Shown here: positions 14,244 to 21,791 of the stretch, in pieces | Numbering within the stretch: the stretch's first letter is position 1 | How the letters are laid out: each line of letters begins with the position of its first letter | Assembly (NCBI GenBank): GCA_049680295.1 | Contig: JBAUHN010000009.1 | Coordinates: 1-29,756 of the forward strand | Length of the DNA: 29,756 nt | Reading direction: 5' to 3' | Source: JBAUHN01 sp049680295 | GTDB lineage: Bacteria > Pseudomonadota > Alphaproteobacteria > Rhodobacterales > Rhodobacteraceae | Notes under the pieces: model-generated | Told to the model about the DNA's origin: nothing | The model's database searches: none | What the model saw: only the letters and a program-made list of their open reading frames with translations | Program-made: the position numbers and the translations under genes

Positions 14244-16322
14244 CTACAGCCCGAAACTGGCAAATGGAATGTAACGCACCGGATCGCCGGGTGCTATGAC
14301 TTGCGCGCCTTCAGCCAGTTCCACCAGACCTTCTGCCCAGCTAAGCCCGCTGATCCGGCCAGAACCTTCTGAGGCAAAAACCTGCACCCGACCCTCGCGG
14401 ATTCGGGCCCGCAGATATTCGCGGCGGCCCGGTTTTTTCGCCTTGTGAAAGCCCGCTGGCACATCGAACCCTTGCGGTTCCACCCACCCTGCCCCTGCAA
14501 GCAACGCCATTGCAGGACGCGCGAAAATCAATGTGCAAACCATTGCGGCGACCGGATTTCCGGGCAAGCCAAAAACCGGTGTACCCGACCACATGCCCAA
14601 AGCCAAAGGACGGCCCGGTTTGACAGCAATCCGCCAAAGGCTCATCGCGCCTTCTTGCGTCAAAAGCGCCGAGACATGATCCTCGTCGCCTGCCGACGCG
14701 CCGCCGCTGGTGATAATGACGTCCGTGTTTTGTGACGCGTCATCAAGCCGTTGTCGCAAAAGATCACGGTCATCGGCCACCCGGCCCAGATCAACCGGTG
14801 TATGGCCAAAACCGGTGATCATCGACAAAAGCATCGGTCGGTTTGCATCAAAAATCTGCCCGCGGCGCGCCTGTTCACCGGGGTCGACCAATTCGTCGCC
14901 CGTCGACAGCACGCCAACACGCAAAGGCAAACGCACCGCTATTTCCGCAAGGCCAGTGGCCGACAGCAATGCCACATCTGCAGCCGTCAAAACCCGGCCT
15001 GCGGGTAAAATCAATTCCCCTGCCACCACATCCTCACCGGCGCGTCGGGTGTTGGACCCCGGTTTGACCGGACCGCGAAAGACAACTTCGCTGGTGTCAG
15101 TTGTGACGTCTTCCTGCAAAACTACCGTATCAACACCGGAAGGCAACGCAGCCCCGGTCAGCACCCGTATTGCATGTCCTTCGGGCACCTGCGCTGGCGC
15201 GTCACCTGCGGCGGATCGCCCCGGCACCAGTGGCAGACGGTGAATGCCGTTGCTACGCCCACCTGCAAATCCGTAGCCATCGACGGCTGTATTCGGCAAG
15301 GGCGGGTTGGACCTGAGCGCATAGGCATCCGCCACCAAAACCCGCCCCGAACTGTCGGCAACTGAAACGGTTTGGGGGCCGGTTATTGCTGTCAGCCTGT
15401 CTCTTAACAGCGCGTGGGCATCGGCAACCGGGGTCCAATGAATACCGGCAGGCAACGCGAAACAATCATTGCGCAAAGGCGGCGGAGCCAGTTTATTGCT
15501 CAAAGCATCCTCATGTCCCACACCAAAAATCCAGCCCTCTTCTGACGCATCCACCTTCAAAATCTGCGCCAGTGTTGCGGGGTCCAGTGCCGAGACGTTT
15601 CGCGCAAGTTCCTGCACCTGCCACGCGTCCTTGATCATACCATCAGGCGGCGGCCCAACTGTCAGCGACGGCCATATCTCGATAAAGGCGATTGGCGAAT
15701 GCAGCGGCTCAAATGGCCAGACCGAGACCTTTGCTGCGAACCTGCGTCGCAGACGTGAAAGGACAGGCAGCCCCGTTAAGACCTGACTGCCAACAGCGCC
15801 CGCCCCGGCCAATTGCCAGCAGGTGAAACTGCCCTTTGCCCGCACCTCAACGGCGCGCTTTTCGGCGAAGGGATTGGCATAATCCGTTTTGGTGCGGGGC
15901 AACCCCACGACATCGGTTTTTCGCAATGCATTGCCCCAAAACGGCCCTTTTCCGCCAAATTTACGGTTTACCTCGCCTGCAAAGTGAAAACGGTTGTTGA
16001 TATCTGGCGCGTCCTGAATCCGGGATTCCATCCAGTCCCACAACAAAAGCGGATCATCCTGCCCGCTGACCGCCCGGCAAAATCCGGTAGGGTAGCCAAA
16101 GGGAAAATCAAACCCGGCAAGCACGCGCCGCCCCGCAGCCAGTTCACGTTCAAAAACGTCGGCAATCCATGTTTCTGCCAGTTGGCGGTTGCGCAGATAG
16201 ACCGGGGGTTGGGATACGCCGTCTTGCGCAATGCAGGCCCAAATCGCGTCCCTCACCGGTGTTGGTCCGCGATCATTGCCGCCAGACCAATCAACCATCA
16301 AGACTGTGTCGAACGGGGTCAA
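14244..16322 (-). CDS. moeA: Fusion: RNase H-like (DUF429-like) domain + MoeA molybdotransferase
   Basis: A 692-residue two-part protein. Residues about 281-692 are MoeA/gephyrin E, which inserts molybdate into adenylylated molybdopterin: PLPNTAVDGYGF, GAALPSGVDTVVLQED, RRAGEDV, VGVLSTGDELVDPG, ITSGGASAGDEDHV and FGLPGNPVAA. Residues 1 to about 275 are a separate domain with MVDWSGG (Asp11), AGFDFPFGYP (Asp72) and FIEIWPSL (Glu215), an acidic set that resembles the RNase H-like DUF429 family; this assignment is by pattern only. The start is TTG at 16322, overlapping the mobB stop (TTGA); the next ATG at 16298 would cut off the first strand of the domain. Last gene of the fdhD-mobA-mobB-moeA operon. 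The role of the extra domain is unknown. Confidence 0.9.
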   Translation of the reverse strand: MTPFDTVLMVDWSGGNDRGPTPVRDAIWACIAQDGVSQPPVYLRNRQLAETWIADVFERELAAGRRVLAGFDFPFGYPTGFCRAVSGQDDPLLLWDWMESRIQDAPDINNRFHFAGEVNRKFGGKGPFWGNALRKTDVVGLPRTKTDYANPFAEKRAVEVRAKGSFTCWQLAGAGAVGSQVLTGLPVLSRLRRRFAAKVSVWPFEPLHSPIAFIEIWPSLTVGPPPDGMIKDAWQVQELARNVSALDPATLAQILKVDASEEGWIFGVGHEDALSNKLAPPPLRNDCFALPAGIHWTPVADAHALLRDRLTAITGPQTVSVADSSGRVLVADAYALRSNPPLPNTAVDGYGFAGGRSNGIHRLPLVPGRSAAGDAPAQVPEGHAIRVLTGAALPSGVDTVVLQEDVTTDTSEVVFRGPVKPGSNTRRAGEDVVAGELILPAGRVLTAADVALLSATGLAEIAVRLPLRVGVLSTGDELVDPGEQARRGQIFDANRPMLLSMITGFGHTPVDLGRVADDRDLLRQRLDDASQNTDVIITSGGASAGDEDHVSALLTQEGAMSLWRIAVKPGRPLALGMWSGTPVFGLPGNPVAAMVCTLIFARPAMALLAGAGWVEPQGFDVPAGFHKAKKPGRREYLRARIREGRVQVFASEGSGRISGLSWAEGLVELAEGAQVIAPGDPVRYIPFASFGL

Positions 16323-16810
16323 AGCCCGACCTCGGCCAGAATGAAATCGGCAATAGCGGTCGTGTCATTCAGATCAAAGCACGGCAATTCGGTTTTCAGC
16401 ATCGTGTCACTGGCAACCGCGCGAATAGTGACATCACCGGGTGCGATCAGGGCGTTGCCCGGCTCGGCGCGAAAGGCCTCGATCTTGGGGTGGGCGTCGC
16501 GCTTGTAACCTTCGATCAGAACCAGATCGACCGGCACCAGTTTGGTCAGCAGATAATCCAGCGTCGGCTCATCTTCGCTGTGCAATTCGTGCATCAGAGC
16601 AAAGCGATTGCGCGAGGCCAACAGCACTTCGCGGGCGCCCGCAACGCGGTGCCGGTGGCTGTCTTTACCGGGGTGATCAACGTCGAATGTATGGTGCGCA
16701 TGTTTGACCGTAGACACTGAGAATCCGCGCGATGTGATCTCGGTCACCAGACGTTCCATCAATCCGGTTTTGCCTGCATTTTTCCAACCAACAACGCCGT
16801 AGATCCTCAT
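16319..16810 (-). CDS. mobB: Molybdopterin-guanine dinucleotide biosynthesis protein MobB
   Basis: A 163-residue P-loop GTPase accessory to Mo-bis-MGD cofactor assembly. The Walker A motif is GWKNAGKTG (residues 8-16). Then come STVKHAHHTFDVDHPGKDSH, typical of MobB, and the Walker B-like region VDLVLIEGYKRD. It overlaps mobA by 4 bases (ATGA) upstream and the moeA fusion by 4 (TTGA) downstream, so the whole operon is translationally coupled. MobB is not essential in enterics, where it helps MobA, so a support role is inferred. Confidence 0.95.
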   Translation of the reverse strand: MRIYGVVGWKNAGKTGLMERLVTEITSRGFSVSTVKHAHHTFDVDHPGKDSHRHRVAGAREVLLASRNRFALMHELHSEDEPTLDYLLTKLVPVDLVLIEGYKRDAHPKIEAFRAEPGNALIAPGDVTIRAVASDTMLKTELPCFDLNDTTAIADFILAEVGL

Positions 16811-17415
16811 AACATTGCCTCGGCGCGGGCCAGATCGTCAGGGGTATTGATGTTAAAAAACGGATCAGTGCCGGTGGCCGGGAATACCGCCTGCCGGGCA
16901 TTATGCGCATCGGTCCATAATACAACTTTGCGCAGCCCCCCCTGCAGGGCAACCCGCAAATCTTCACGTAAGGCTGTGGGCCACAGACCAAAGGTCGGAT
17001 GGCGCGACAACCCGCGTTTTGGGTCGGGCGTTGCGGCAAGAACCAGCGGGTTTTGCATGGTCTCGCCTTCGGCAAGTAATCTTGGCACCAGATCGCAGGG
17101 AAAGAAGGGCGTGTCCGCAGCAGCCGTAACAATGGTGTCAGCGCCTTGGCCTGCGGCCCAATCAAGGCCTGCCAAAACACCTGCCAAAGGCCCTGCAAAA
17201 CCTTCAATACTGTCAGGTAGTACAGGTATATCAAAAGCGCTGAACCGGCTGGCATTGCCGTTGGCATTCAAGGCCAGCCCCGCGACCTGCGGTTCCAAAC
17301 GGGCAATCACCTGCGCCAGAACACTGGTGCCACCAAGGCCAAGCAACCCTTTGTCGCCACCGCCCATACGTGTGGCCTGCCCCCCTGCCAATATGACGCC
17401 CAATGGTTGTTTCAT
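16807..17415 (-). CDS. mobA: Molybdenum cofactor guanylyltransferase MobA
   Basis: A 202-residue nucleotidyltransferase that attaches GMP to molybdopterin, giving the MGD form of the cofactor used by DMSO-reductase-family enzymes such as formate dehydrogenase. Motifs: LAGGQATRMGGGDKGLLGLG (about residues 9-28, the GTP-binding signature), the magnesium-binding Asp in AAADTPFF (about 97-104), GPLAGVLAGL (75-84) and the C-terminal FFNINTPDDL. It overlaps fdhD by 4 bases (ATGA). The pairing with FdhD suggests the operon serves a formate dehydrogenase encoded elsewhere. Confidence 0.96.
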   Translation of the reverse strand: MKQPLGVILAGGQATRMGGGDKGLLGLGGTSVLAQVIARLEPQVAGLALNANGNASRFSAFDIPVLPDSIEGFAGPLAGVLAGLDWAAGQGADTIVTAAADTPFFPCDLVPRLLAEGETMQNPLVLAATPDPKRGLSRHPTFGLWPTALREDLRVALQGGLRKVVLWTDAHNARQAVFPATGTDPFFNINTPDDLARAEAML

Positions 17416-18302
17416 GTGCCTGATCCTTTTCGCCCACTGCGCTTTGGTTCATCTGCGATTTGGCTGGGATCGGCATCGCGGATCAAACGGTCTTCGCCTG
17501 CCAGACAGACAAACCGCTGGCCCTTCATCCGCCCGATCAATGTCAGACCAAGCGATTGAGCGATTTCCACACCCCATGCGGTGAAACCAGAGCGGGACGC
17601 CAGCACCGGGATGCCCATCATCGCCGTCTTGATCACCATCTCGGAAGTCAGACGCCCGGTGGTATAGAGAATCTTATCCTTGGCGGTGATATTCTCTGAC
17701 AGCATCCAACCCGCGATTTTATCAACGGCATTATGGCGGCCAACATCTTCCATATAAACCAATGACTTATCGGCCTGACACAGGACAGTGCCGTGAATGG
17801 CACCGGCCTCAAGATACAAGCTTGGCGTTCGGTTTATCCGCGCGCTCAGCGCATACAGCCACGATGTACGAACCGGCGTGTCCGGCAGCGTTACACCTTG
17901 CAGGCCTTCCATCATGTCGCCGAAAACTGTGCCGACCGCGCATCCGCTGGTGCGCGTCTTTTTGCGCAATTTGTCTTCGTAGTTGGTTTTCCGCGCGGTT
18001 CGTACGACAACAACGTCGAGGTCATCGTCATAGTCAACGGACGTGATATCTTCACCGCTCTGCAACATGCCCTGATTGCGCAGAAATCCCAGCGCCAGAT
18101 ATTCCGGGTAGTCCCCGATCGTCATCGCCGTCACAATTTCCTGCGCATTCAGGTAGATCGTCAGCGGACGTTCTTCGACCACATTCATTTGCGTGGGCGC
18201 ACCGGTCTGATCGGTGCCAACTACAGACCGCGTCAGGCGTGATGCACCTGGGTTGGGCGCGATAATGTAATCCTCAATATTGTCGAGCCTCGCCAATTGC
18301 AT
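17412..18302 (-). CDS. fdhD: Formate dehydrogenase accessory sulfurtransferase FdhD
   Basis: A 296-residue protein that passes sulfur from the cysteine desulfurase IscS to the Mo-bis-MGD cofactor of formate dehydrogenase. Family features: EERPLTIYLNAQEI, LGFLRNQG, and EDVGRHNAVDKIAG (binding of the GDP parts of the cofactor). Cys121 in TSGCAVGT corresponds to the first Cys of the E. coli CxxC; the second is absent here. The start at 18302 is the most upstream ATG consistent with the family; GGGAG sits only one base before it, whereas a TTG two codons later would have ideal spacing, so the true start may be 18296. The frame runs on to 18764 but that is antisense to azlC. First gene of the Mo-cofactor operon. 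Confidence 0.93.
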   Translation of the reverse strand: MQLARLDNIEDYIIAPNPGASRLTRSVVGTDQTGAPTQMNVVEERPLTIYLNAQEIVTAMTIGDYPEYLALGFLRNQGMLQSGEDITSVDYDDDLDVVVVRTARKTNYEDKLRKKTRTSGCAVGTVFGDMMEGLQGVTLPDTPVRTSWLYALSARINRTPSLYLEAGAIHGTVLCQADKSLVYMEDVGRHNAVDKIAGWMLSENITAKDKILYTTGRLTSEMVIKTAMMGIPVLASRSGFTAWGVEIAQSLGLTLIGRMKGQRFVCLAGEDRLIRDADPSQIADEPKRSGRKGSGT

Positions 18303-18350
18303 ACTCCCAAAAGCTGCGATAACCGTTGAAAGGCAACTTACGAGCATCTG

Positions 18351-19082
18351 ATGCCCATCGCCACACCCAAAACACCACGGACACAACCCGCCTTTTGGAA
18401 AGGGTTCACCGCCGGCGCGCCGTTTGTTCTGGTTGTCGCCCCTTTCGCGGCGCTGTTTGGCGTGTTGGCGACCGAAGCAGGGCTGAATGTCGTTGAGACG
18501 ATGATATTCAGCGTCGCTGTCTTTGCCGGTGCGGCACAGTTTACCGCCTTGCAACTGATGCAGGAAAACACGCCGACGGTGATTATTTTGCTGTCTGCAT
18601 TGGCGGTCAACCTGCGCGTGGCGATGTATTCGGCGTCTCTGACCCCCTATCTTGGGTCCGCCCCGTTGTGGCAGCGCGCGATTGTTGCCTATTTCACCGT
18701 TGATCAATCTTATGCCTGTTCCATCGTTCAGTATGAGGCCGAGCCCGCAATGACCGTGCCGCAACGCGTGGCATTTTTTGCCGGAACCATGGTCCCTATT
18801 GTGCCGGTCTGGTATATTTTCACGCTGGTCGGCGCGCTGGTCGGCACACAGATACCGCCTGAATGGGTATTGGATTTCGCATTGCCTTTATGCTTTTTGG
18901 CGATGATTGGGCCGATGTTGAAAACGCCGGCACATATCATTGCGGCCCTCGTAGCGGTATTGGTCAGCCTGATTTGCGTGCAGGTTCCGCATTCACTGGG
19001 CCTGATCATTGCGGGCATTGCAGGGATGATGGCAGGCGCGCGGGCCGAGCTTTGGTTTGACGCAAAAAGGGCAATGGTATGA
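18351..19082 (+). CDS. azlC: AzlC-family branched-chain amino acid exporter, large subunit
   Basis: A 243-residue inner-membrane protein. The opening FWKGFTAGAPFVLVVAPFAALFGVLA and the stretch FSVAVFAGAAQFTALQL are characteristic of AzlC, with about six to seven membrane segments. With AzlD it exports branched-chain amino acids or related compounds. The gene is divergent from fdhD with 48 bases between them, and no strong ribosome site is seen. It couples to azlD through an ATGA overlap. The substrate in this organism cannot be read. Confidence 0.93.
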   Translation: MPIATPKTPRTQPAFWKGFTAGAPFVLVVAPFAALFGVLATEAGLNVVETMIFSVAVFAGAAQFTALQLMQENTPTVIILLSALAVNLRVAMYSASLTPYLGSAPLWQRAIVAYFTVDQSYACSIVQYEAEPAMTVPQRVAFFAGTMVPIVPVWYIFTLVGALVGTQIPPEWVLDFALPLCFLAMIGPMLKTPAHIIAALVAVLVSLICVQVPHSLGLIIAGIAGMMAGARAELWFDAKRAMV

Positions 19083-19405
19083 TTGAGCGCGACACCCTTT
19101 GGATCGTGATCATCGGACTTGGCATCGGTAGCTATGGGTTGCGATTTGCGTTTATCGGACTGGTTGGAAATCGCCAGATGCCAGATTGGATGCTGCGGCA
19201 CTTGCGCTATACAGCTGTGGCCATTCTGCCAGCACTTGTGGCGCCACAAGTGTTATGGCCGTCTGGCACCGATGGCCAGCCCGATCTGCCGCGTATGGCC
19301 GCCGCAATTGCGACAGTTGCCGTCGGCTATGTCACAAAAAACGTGTTTCTGGCGCTGGGATCAGGGCTGGCGACACTTTATTCGGCTTTGTACTTAATGG
19401 GTTAA
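19079..19405 (+). CDS. azlD: AzlD-family exporter small subunit
   Basis: A 108-residue membrane protein with three to four hydrophobic helices (WIVIIGLGIGSYGLRFAFIG; YTAVAILPALVAPQVL; AAAIATVAVGYVTKNVFLAL). The AzlD family signature R-Y-x-x-x-A-x-L-P-A-L is recognisable. It begins within the azlC stop (ATGA), so the two subunits are made together. Its stop shares TTAA with the convergent lipoprotein gene. Confidence 0.92.
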   Translation: MIERDTLWIVIIGLGIGSYGLRFAFIGLVGNRQMPDWMLRHLRYTAVAILPALVAPQVLWPSGTDGQPDLPRMAAAIATVAVGYVTKNVFLALGSGLATLYSALYLMG

Positions 19406-19998
19406 AGGCCCAGCGCGGCCAAACCGTCCACCACATCCCCGGCATCATTTTCATAGTATTTTTCGGTCTTCACGCCCGGTCTTTTGCTGATCTGATCCAT
19501 TAGGTTGCGCGGATAGAAGGTGACCTGAATGTCCTCAAATCCTGGAACCTGGCGCAGCATGGTTGAGGTGGCATTGGTGCAGTAGACGCCGGGAACGCGG
19601 CCATTTTGTTGCGCCAGCTGCAACGCGCGTTCGGCTTGTGCGGGGGTCACCTGAATTTCCTGGATCACGACATGGTAGGTGTCGCGGGCATGGGCGCTGC
19701 GATAGGACCGCTCAACGCCGGGCGTGATCCCATAAAGCACGTCGCCTTTTTCAGGAACCGAGCTGTGGCGGAACGATCCGGCAGGGTCAAAAATCACCCG
19801 TTGCGATCCGTTGATCATCATCGACGTGTGCCCGCCCGACCCGGTTCGATTGCTGATCATTGTATAAAACGTCAATGACGGCACAGTAGGCGAGCGGTAG
19901 GCCTTGCTGGCGAGCACTTCGGGGGCCGCTTCGGGGCCGCTATCAACAGCGCAAGCGCCCAACAGCGACATCATCGCCAAAACAAATAAAATCCGCAT
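19402..19998 (-). CDS. Lipoprotein with a His/Cys pair, possibly a permuted NlpC/P60-like fold
   Basis: A 198-residue predicted lipoprotein. The signal MRILFVLAMMSLLGAC has a clear lipobox (LLGA before Cys16). The mature part has His57 in GGHTSMMI, then FDPAGSF, and Cys140 in VYCTNATSTML. A His before a Cys, with H-T/A-x-x and D-P-x-G segments, resembles the circularly permuted NlpC/P60 (YaeF/LRAT/DUF4105-like) papain-fold group; this is a pattern-based inference. Such proteins can act as amidases, peptidases or acyltransferases. The start at 19998 is chosen for the lipobox and AAGGAAG upstream; the frame extends to 20079, overlapping the oxidase subunit. It lies 23 bases downstream of the oxidase subunit IV gene on the same strand. 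Confidence 0.8.
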   Translation of the reverse strand: MRILFVLAMMSLLGACAVDSGPEAAPEVLASKAYRSPTVPSLTFYTMISNRTGSGGHTSMMINGSQRVIFDPAGSFRHSSVPEKGDVLYGITPGVERSYRSAHARDTYHVVIQEIQVTPAQAERALQLAQQNGRVPGVYCTNATSTMLRQVPGFEDIQVTFYPRNLMDQISKRPGVKTEKYYENDAGDVVDGLAALGL

Positions 19999-20021
19999 AT
20001 TTACGCTTCCTTGAAGGGATA

Positions 20022-20156
20022 TCAGGTGATGAAAATCGCCATCAAGACAATGATCGCAAGAATGATGATGACGGACCATGTGGTGAAGCTCATGAAACCC
20101 TCAAAGGTCTTTTCTTGCACTTTTGTGTCCATTTCGCCGTGAGTATGTTCAGCCAT
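20022..20156 (-). CDS. aa3-type cytochrome c oxidase subunit IV
   Basis: A 44-residue membrane protein: polar N-terminus MAEHTHGEMDTKVQEKTFEG, then one membrane helix (WSVIIILAIIVLMAIFI). This is the pattern of the small bacterial aa3 oxidase subunit IV (Paracoccus and Rhodobacter), which has a conserved H-x-H-G-x-M-D and Q-x-x-T-F-x-G-F. AAGGA lies 9 bases before the ATG. The subunit is an accessory part of the oxidase; the catalytic subunits are not in the window. The lipoprotein gene follows on the same strand. Confidence 0.93.
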   Translation of the reverse strand: MAEHTHGEMDTKVQEKTFEGFMSFTTWSVIIILAIIVLMAIFIT

Positions 20157-20276
20157 GTTTCCAGGTCCTTCGTATTTCGTTCAGGTTTGCCTAATAGATT
20201 CGCGCGGCGCTGTCACCTCATCACAAGCAACAAGGGCCAACAAAGCGCGACACCTGTGGCGCTTCTACGACCGCGC

Positions 20277-20741
20277 TCAGGTTTTTGCCTTGTCCAAATC
20301 CTGCGCAAGTTGAAACCCGATCCGAACCGGTGCTTCTGCTTCGACTGCTTTTGGCAGGGCCCGCAGCATGACATTCAACTGGCTGACGTGCTGGACCAGT
20401 TGGTTGCGCCCACCTGCCGGATCGGTGCCATAAAAGGTGACAATATCGGGGTCGAAATATCCCATCCCTTCGATCCGCAAAACGCCTGCGTCACCGCCGG
20501 TAAAGCCCATCGCGACCTCATGTTCGTTGTCCAGCTGTTCCTCGAAATTCTTGAGATACAGGATGATCCGCTCGTAGGCCCATTGCGCGGGGGATTTCTT
20601 GGTCACTGCCGTGTCAGTGATCGCTTTGGGAATCGTCTTGGGCTGGGCATTGGCGGCGTCCGGGTTGCAATGCACCTCGTGCATCCGCGGCATTGCGTCG
20701 GCTTCGGCGGCTTCTGCGGCGGTATTTATTGTATCGTCCAT
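20277..20741 (-). CDS. DUF6173-like protein
   Basis: A 154-residue soluble protein. An Ala-rich, polar N-terminus (about 1-48) is followed by a compact domain: PAQWAYERIILYLKNFEEQL, then EVAMGFTG, GMGYFDPDIVTFYG and QLVQHVSQLNVML, ending PVRIGFQL. I recognise this layout as probably DUF6173, a family of unknown function in Rhodobacteraceae; confidence in the family name is moderate. It starts 3 bases after the MBL hydrolase stop, so it is the last gene of the acyl-CoA dehydrogenase operon. Confidence 0.75.
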   Translation of the reverse strand: MDDTINTAAEAAEADAMPRMHEVHCNPDAANAQPKTIPKAITDTAVTKKSPAQWAYERIILYLKNFEEQLDNEHEVAMGFTGGDAGVLRIEGMGYFDPDIVTFYGTDPAGGRNQLVQHVSQLNVMLRALPKAVEAEAPVRIGFQLAQDLDKAKT

Positions 20742-20744
20742 TGT

Positions 20745-21791
20745 TCACCCTTTACGTTGATAGACCCATGCACCGTCTTTGCGCAGCGTGCGTGTTGTCA
20801 GTCCGGTTTGGTAAAGGTGGCTTAAATGTGCGACGGCTTCAACCAGCGCTAACCCGTATTCCGCGTCACCTATCGTTCTTTTGAACAAAGGTGCGAAACA
20901 TTCGCCCGCAGATTTAGGCGCCTCAAGGTATTCCAGCAGCCGTTTCAACCCCCCGTGATGATTGTCGATCAGTTGGCGCATGCGTGTGGGCAAGCCGGTG
21001 AACGGCAATTTATGCCCGCCCAGAACCAGATGATCGTCTACCGCCAGTTGGGCAAGCCGTTCGCAGGCTTCAAGCCATTCACCGATAGGGTCTGCCATCG
21101 GTTCGGTTGCGTAAACGCCGATGTTTGGGCTGATCGACGGCAATATCTGATCACCGGCAAGGACCAGATTGTCGTCCCTGCTCCAGAATGTTGCGTGTTC
21201 AGGCGCGTGGCCGTTGCCGATATGGATGTCCCACGTCCGCCCGCCCATCTCGATTGTATCGCCCTGGCGGATGCGGGTGTAGCCAACGGGCATAGGTGCG
21301 ACAACATCGGCAAAATTGAACGGGCGCTCGCCTGCGCGTTTAGCATAGACATCTGCATCCATGCCCGACTTTTTGTAAAACGCCAAAGTTTCGTCAGACG
21401 GGGTGTCTTGGGCGTCCAGCGTCAACATCCGCGCCATCAGCCACGCGGTGCGCGTGGTCACCAGTTCCGCGCCAAATTCAGTTTGCAACCACCCCGCAAG
21501 CCCGATGTGATCGGGGTGATGGTGGGTCACCACAATCCGCGTCACCGGTTTGCCCGCCAAAGGCCCTGCCATGATCTGACGCCAAATCGCTTTGGTCTTA
21601 TTGGAGGCAAAACCGCTGTCAATGACCGTCCAGCCATCACCGTCATCCAGCGCATAGACATTCACATGGTCCAGCTTCATCGGCAGCGGCAATCGCAGCC
21701 ACAACACACCAGGGGCCACTTGGGTTGCGTCACCGTGATCTGGCGGTGTGTCCCACGGATATCTCAGCCCTGTGGGCGCACCATCCGCCAT
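20745..21791 (-). CDS. Metallo-beta-lactamase-fold hydrolase
   Basis: A 348-residue metallohydrolase. The zinc motif H-x-H-x-D-H is at residues 90-95 (VVTHHHPDHIG), with further ligands in GNGHAPEHATFW, LAGDQILPS and LGGHKLPF. The helical C-terminal tail (about 265-348) resembles that of glyoxalase II-like and LACTB2-like proteins. It could be a thioesterase, lactonase or hydroxyacyl hydrolase. Its ATG overlaps the stop of the acyl-CoA dehydrogenase gene (TGATG), so the two are coupled, and thioester hydrolysis linked to acyl-CoA oxidation is a reasonable guess only. Confidence 0.9.
   Translation of the reverse strand: MADGAPTGLRYPWDTPPDHGDATQVAPGVLWLRLPLPMKLDHVNVYALDDGDGWTVIDSGFASNKTKAIWRQIMAGPLAGKPVTRIVVTHHHPDHIGLAGWLQTEFGAELVTTRTAWLMARMLTLDAQDTPSDETLAFYKKSGMDADVYAKRAGERPFNFADVVAPMPVGYTRIRQGDTIEMGGRTWDIHIGNGHAPEHATFWSRDDNLVLAGDQILPSISPNIGVYATEPMADPIGEWLEACERLAQLAVDDHLVLGGHKLPFTGLPTRMRQLIDNHHGGLKRLLEYLEAPKSAGECFAPLFKRTIGDAEYGLALVEAVAHLSHLYQTGLTTRTLRKDGAWVYQRKG

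Noticed and set aside
18303..18764. 5' extension of the fdhD frame across azlC
   Set aside because: It is antisense to azlC, Cys/His/Arg-rich and low complexity, and FdhD homologues start near 18302.
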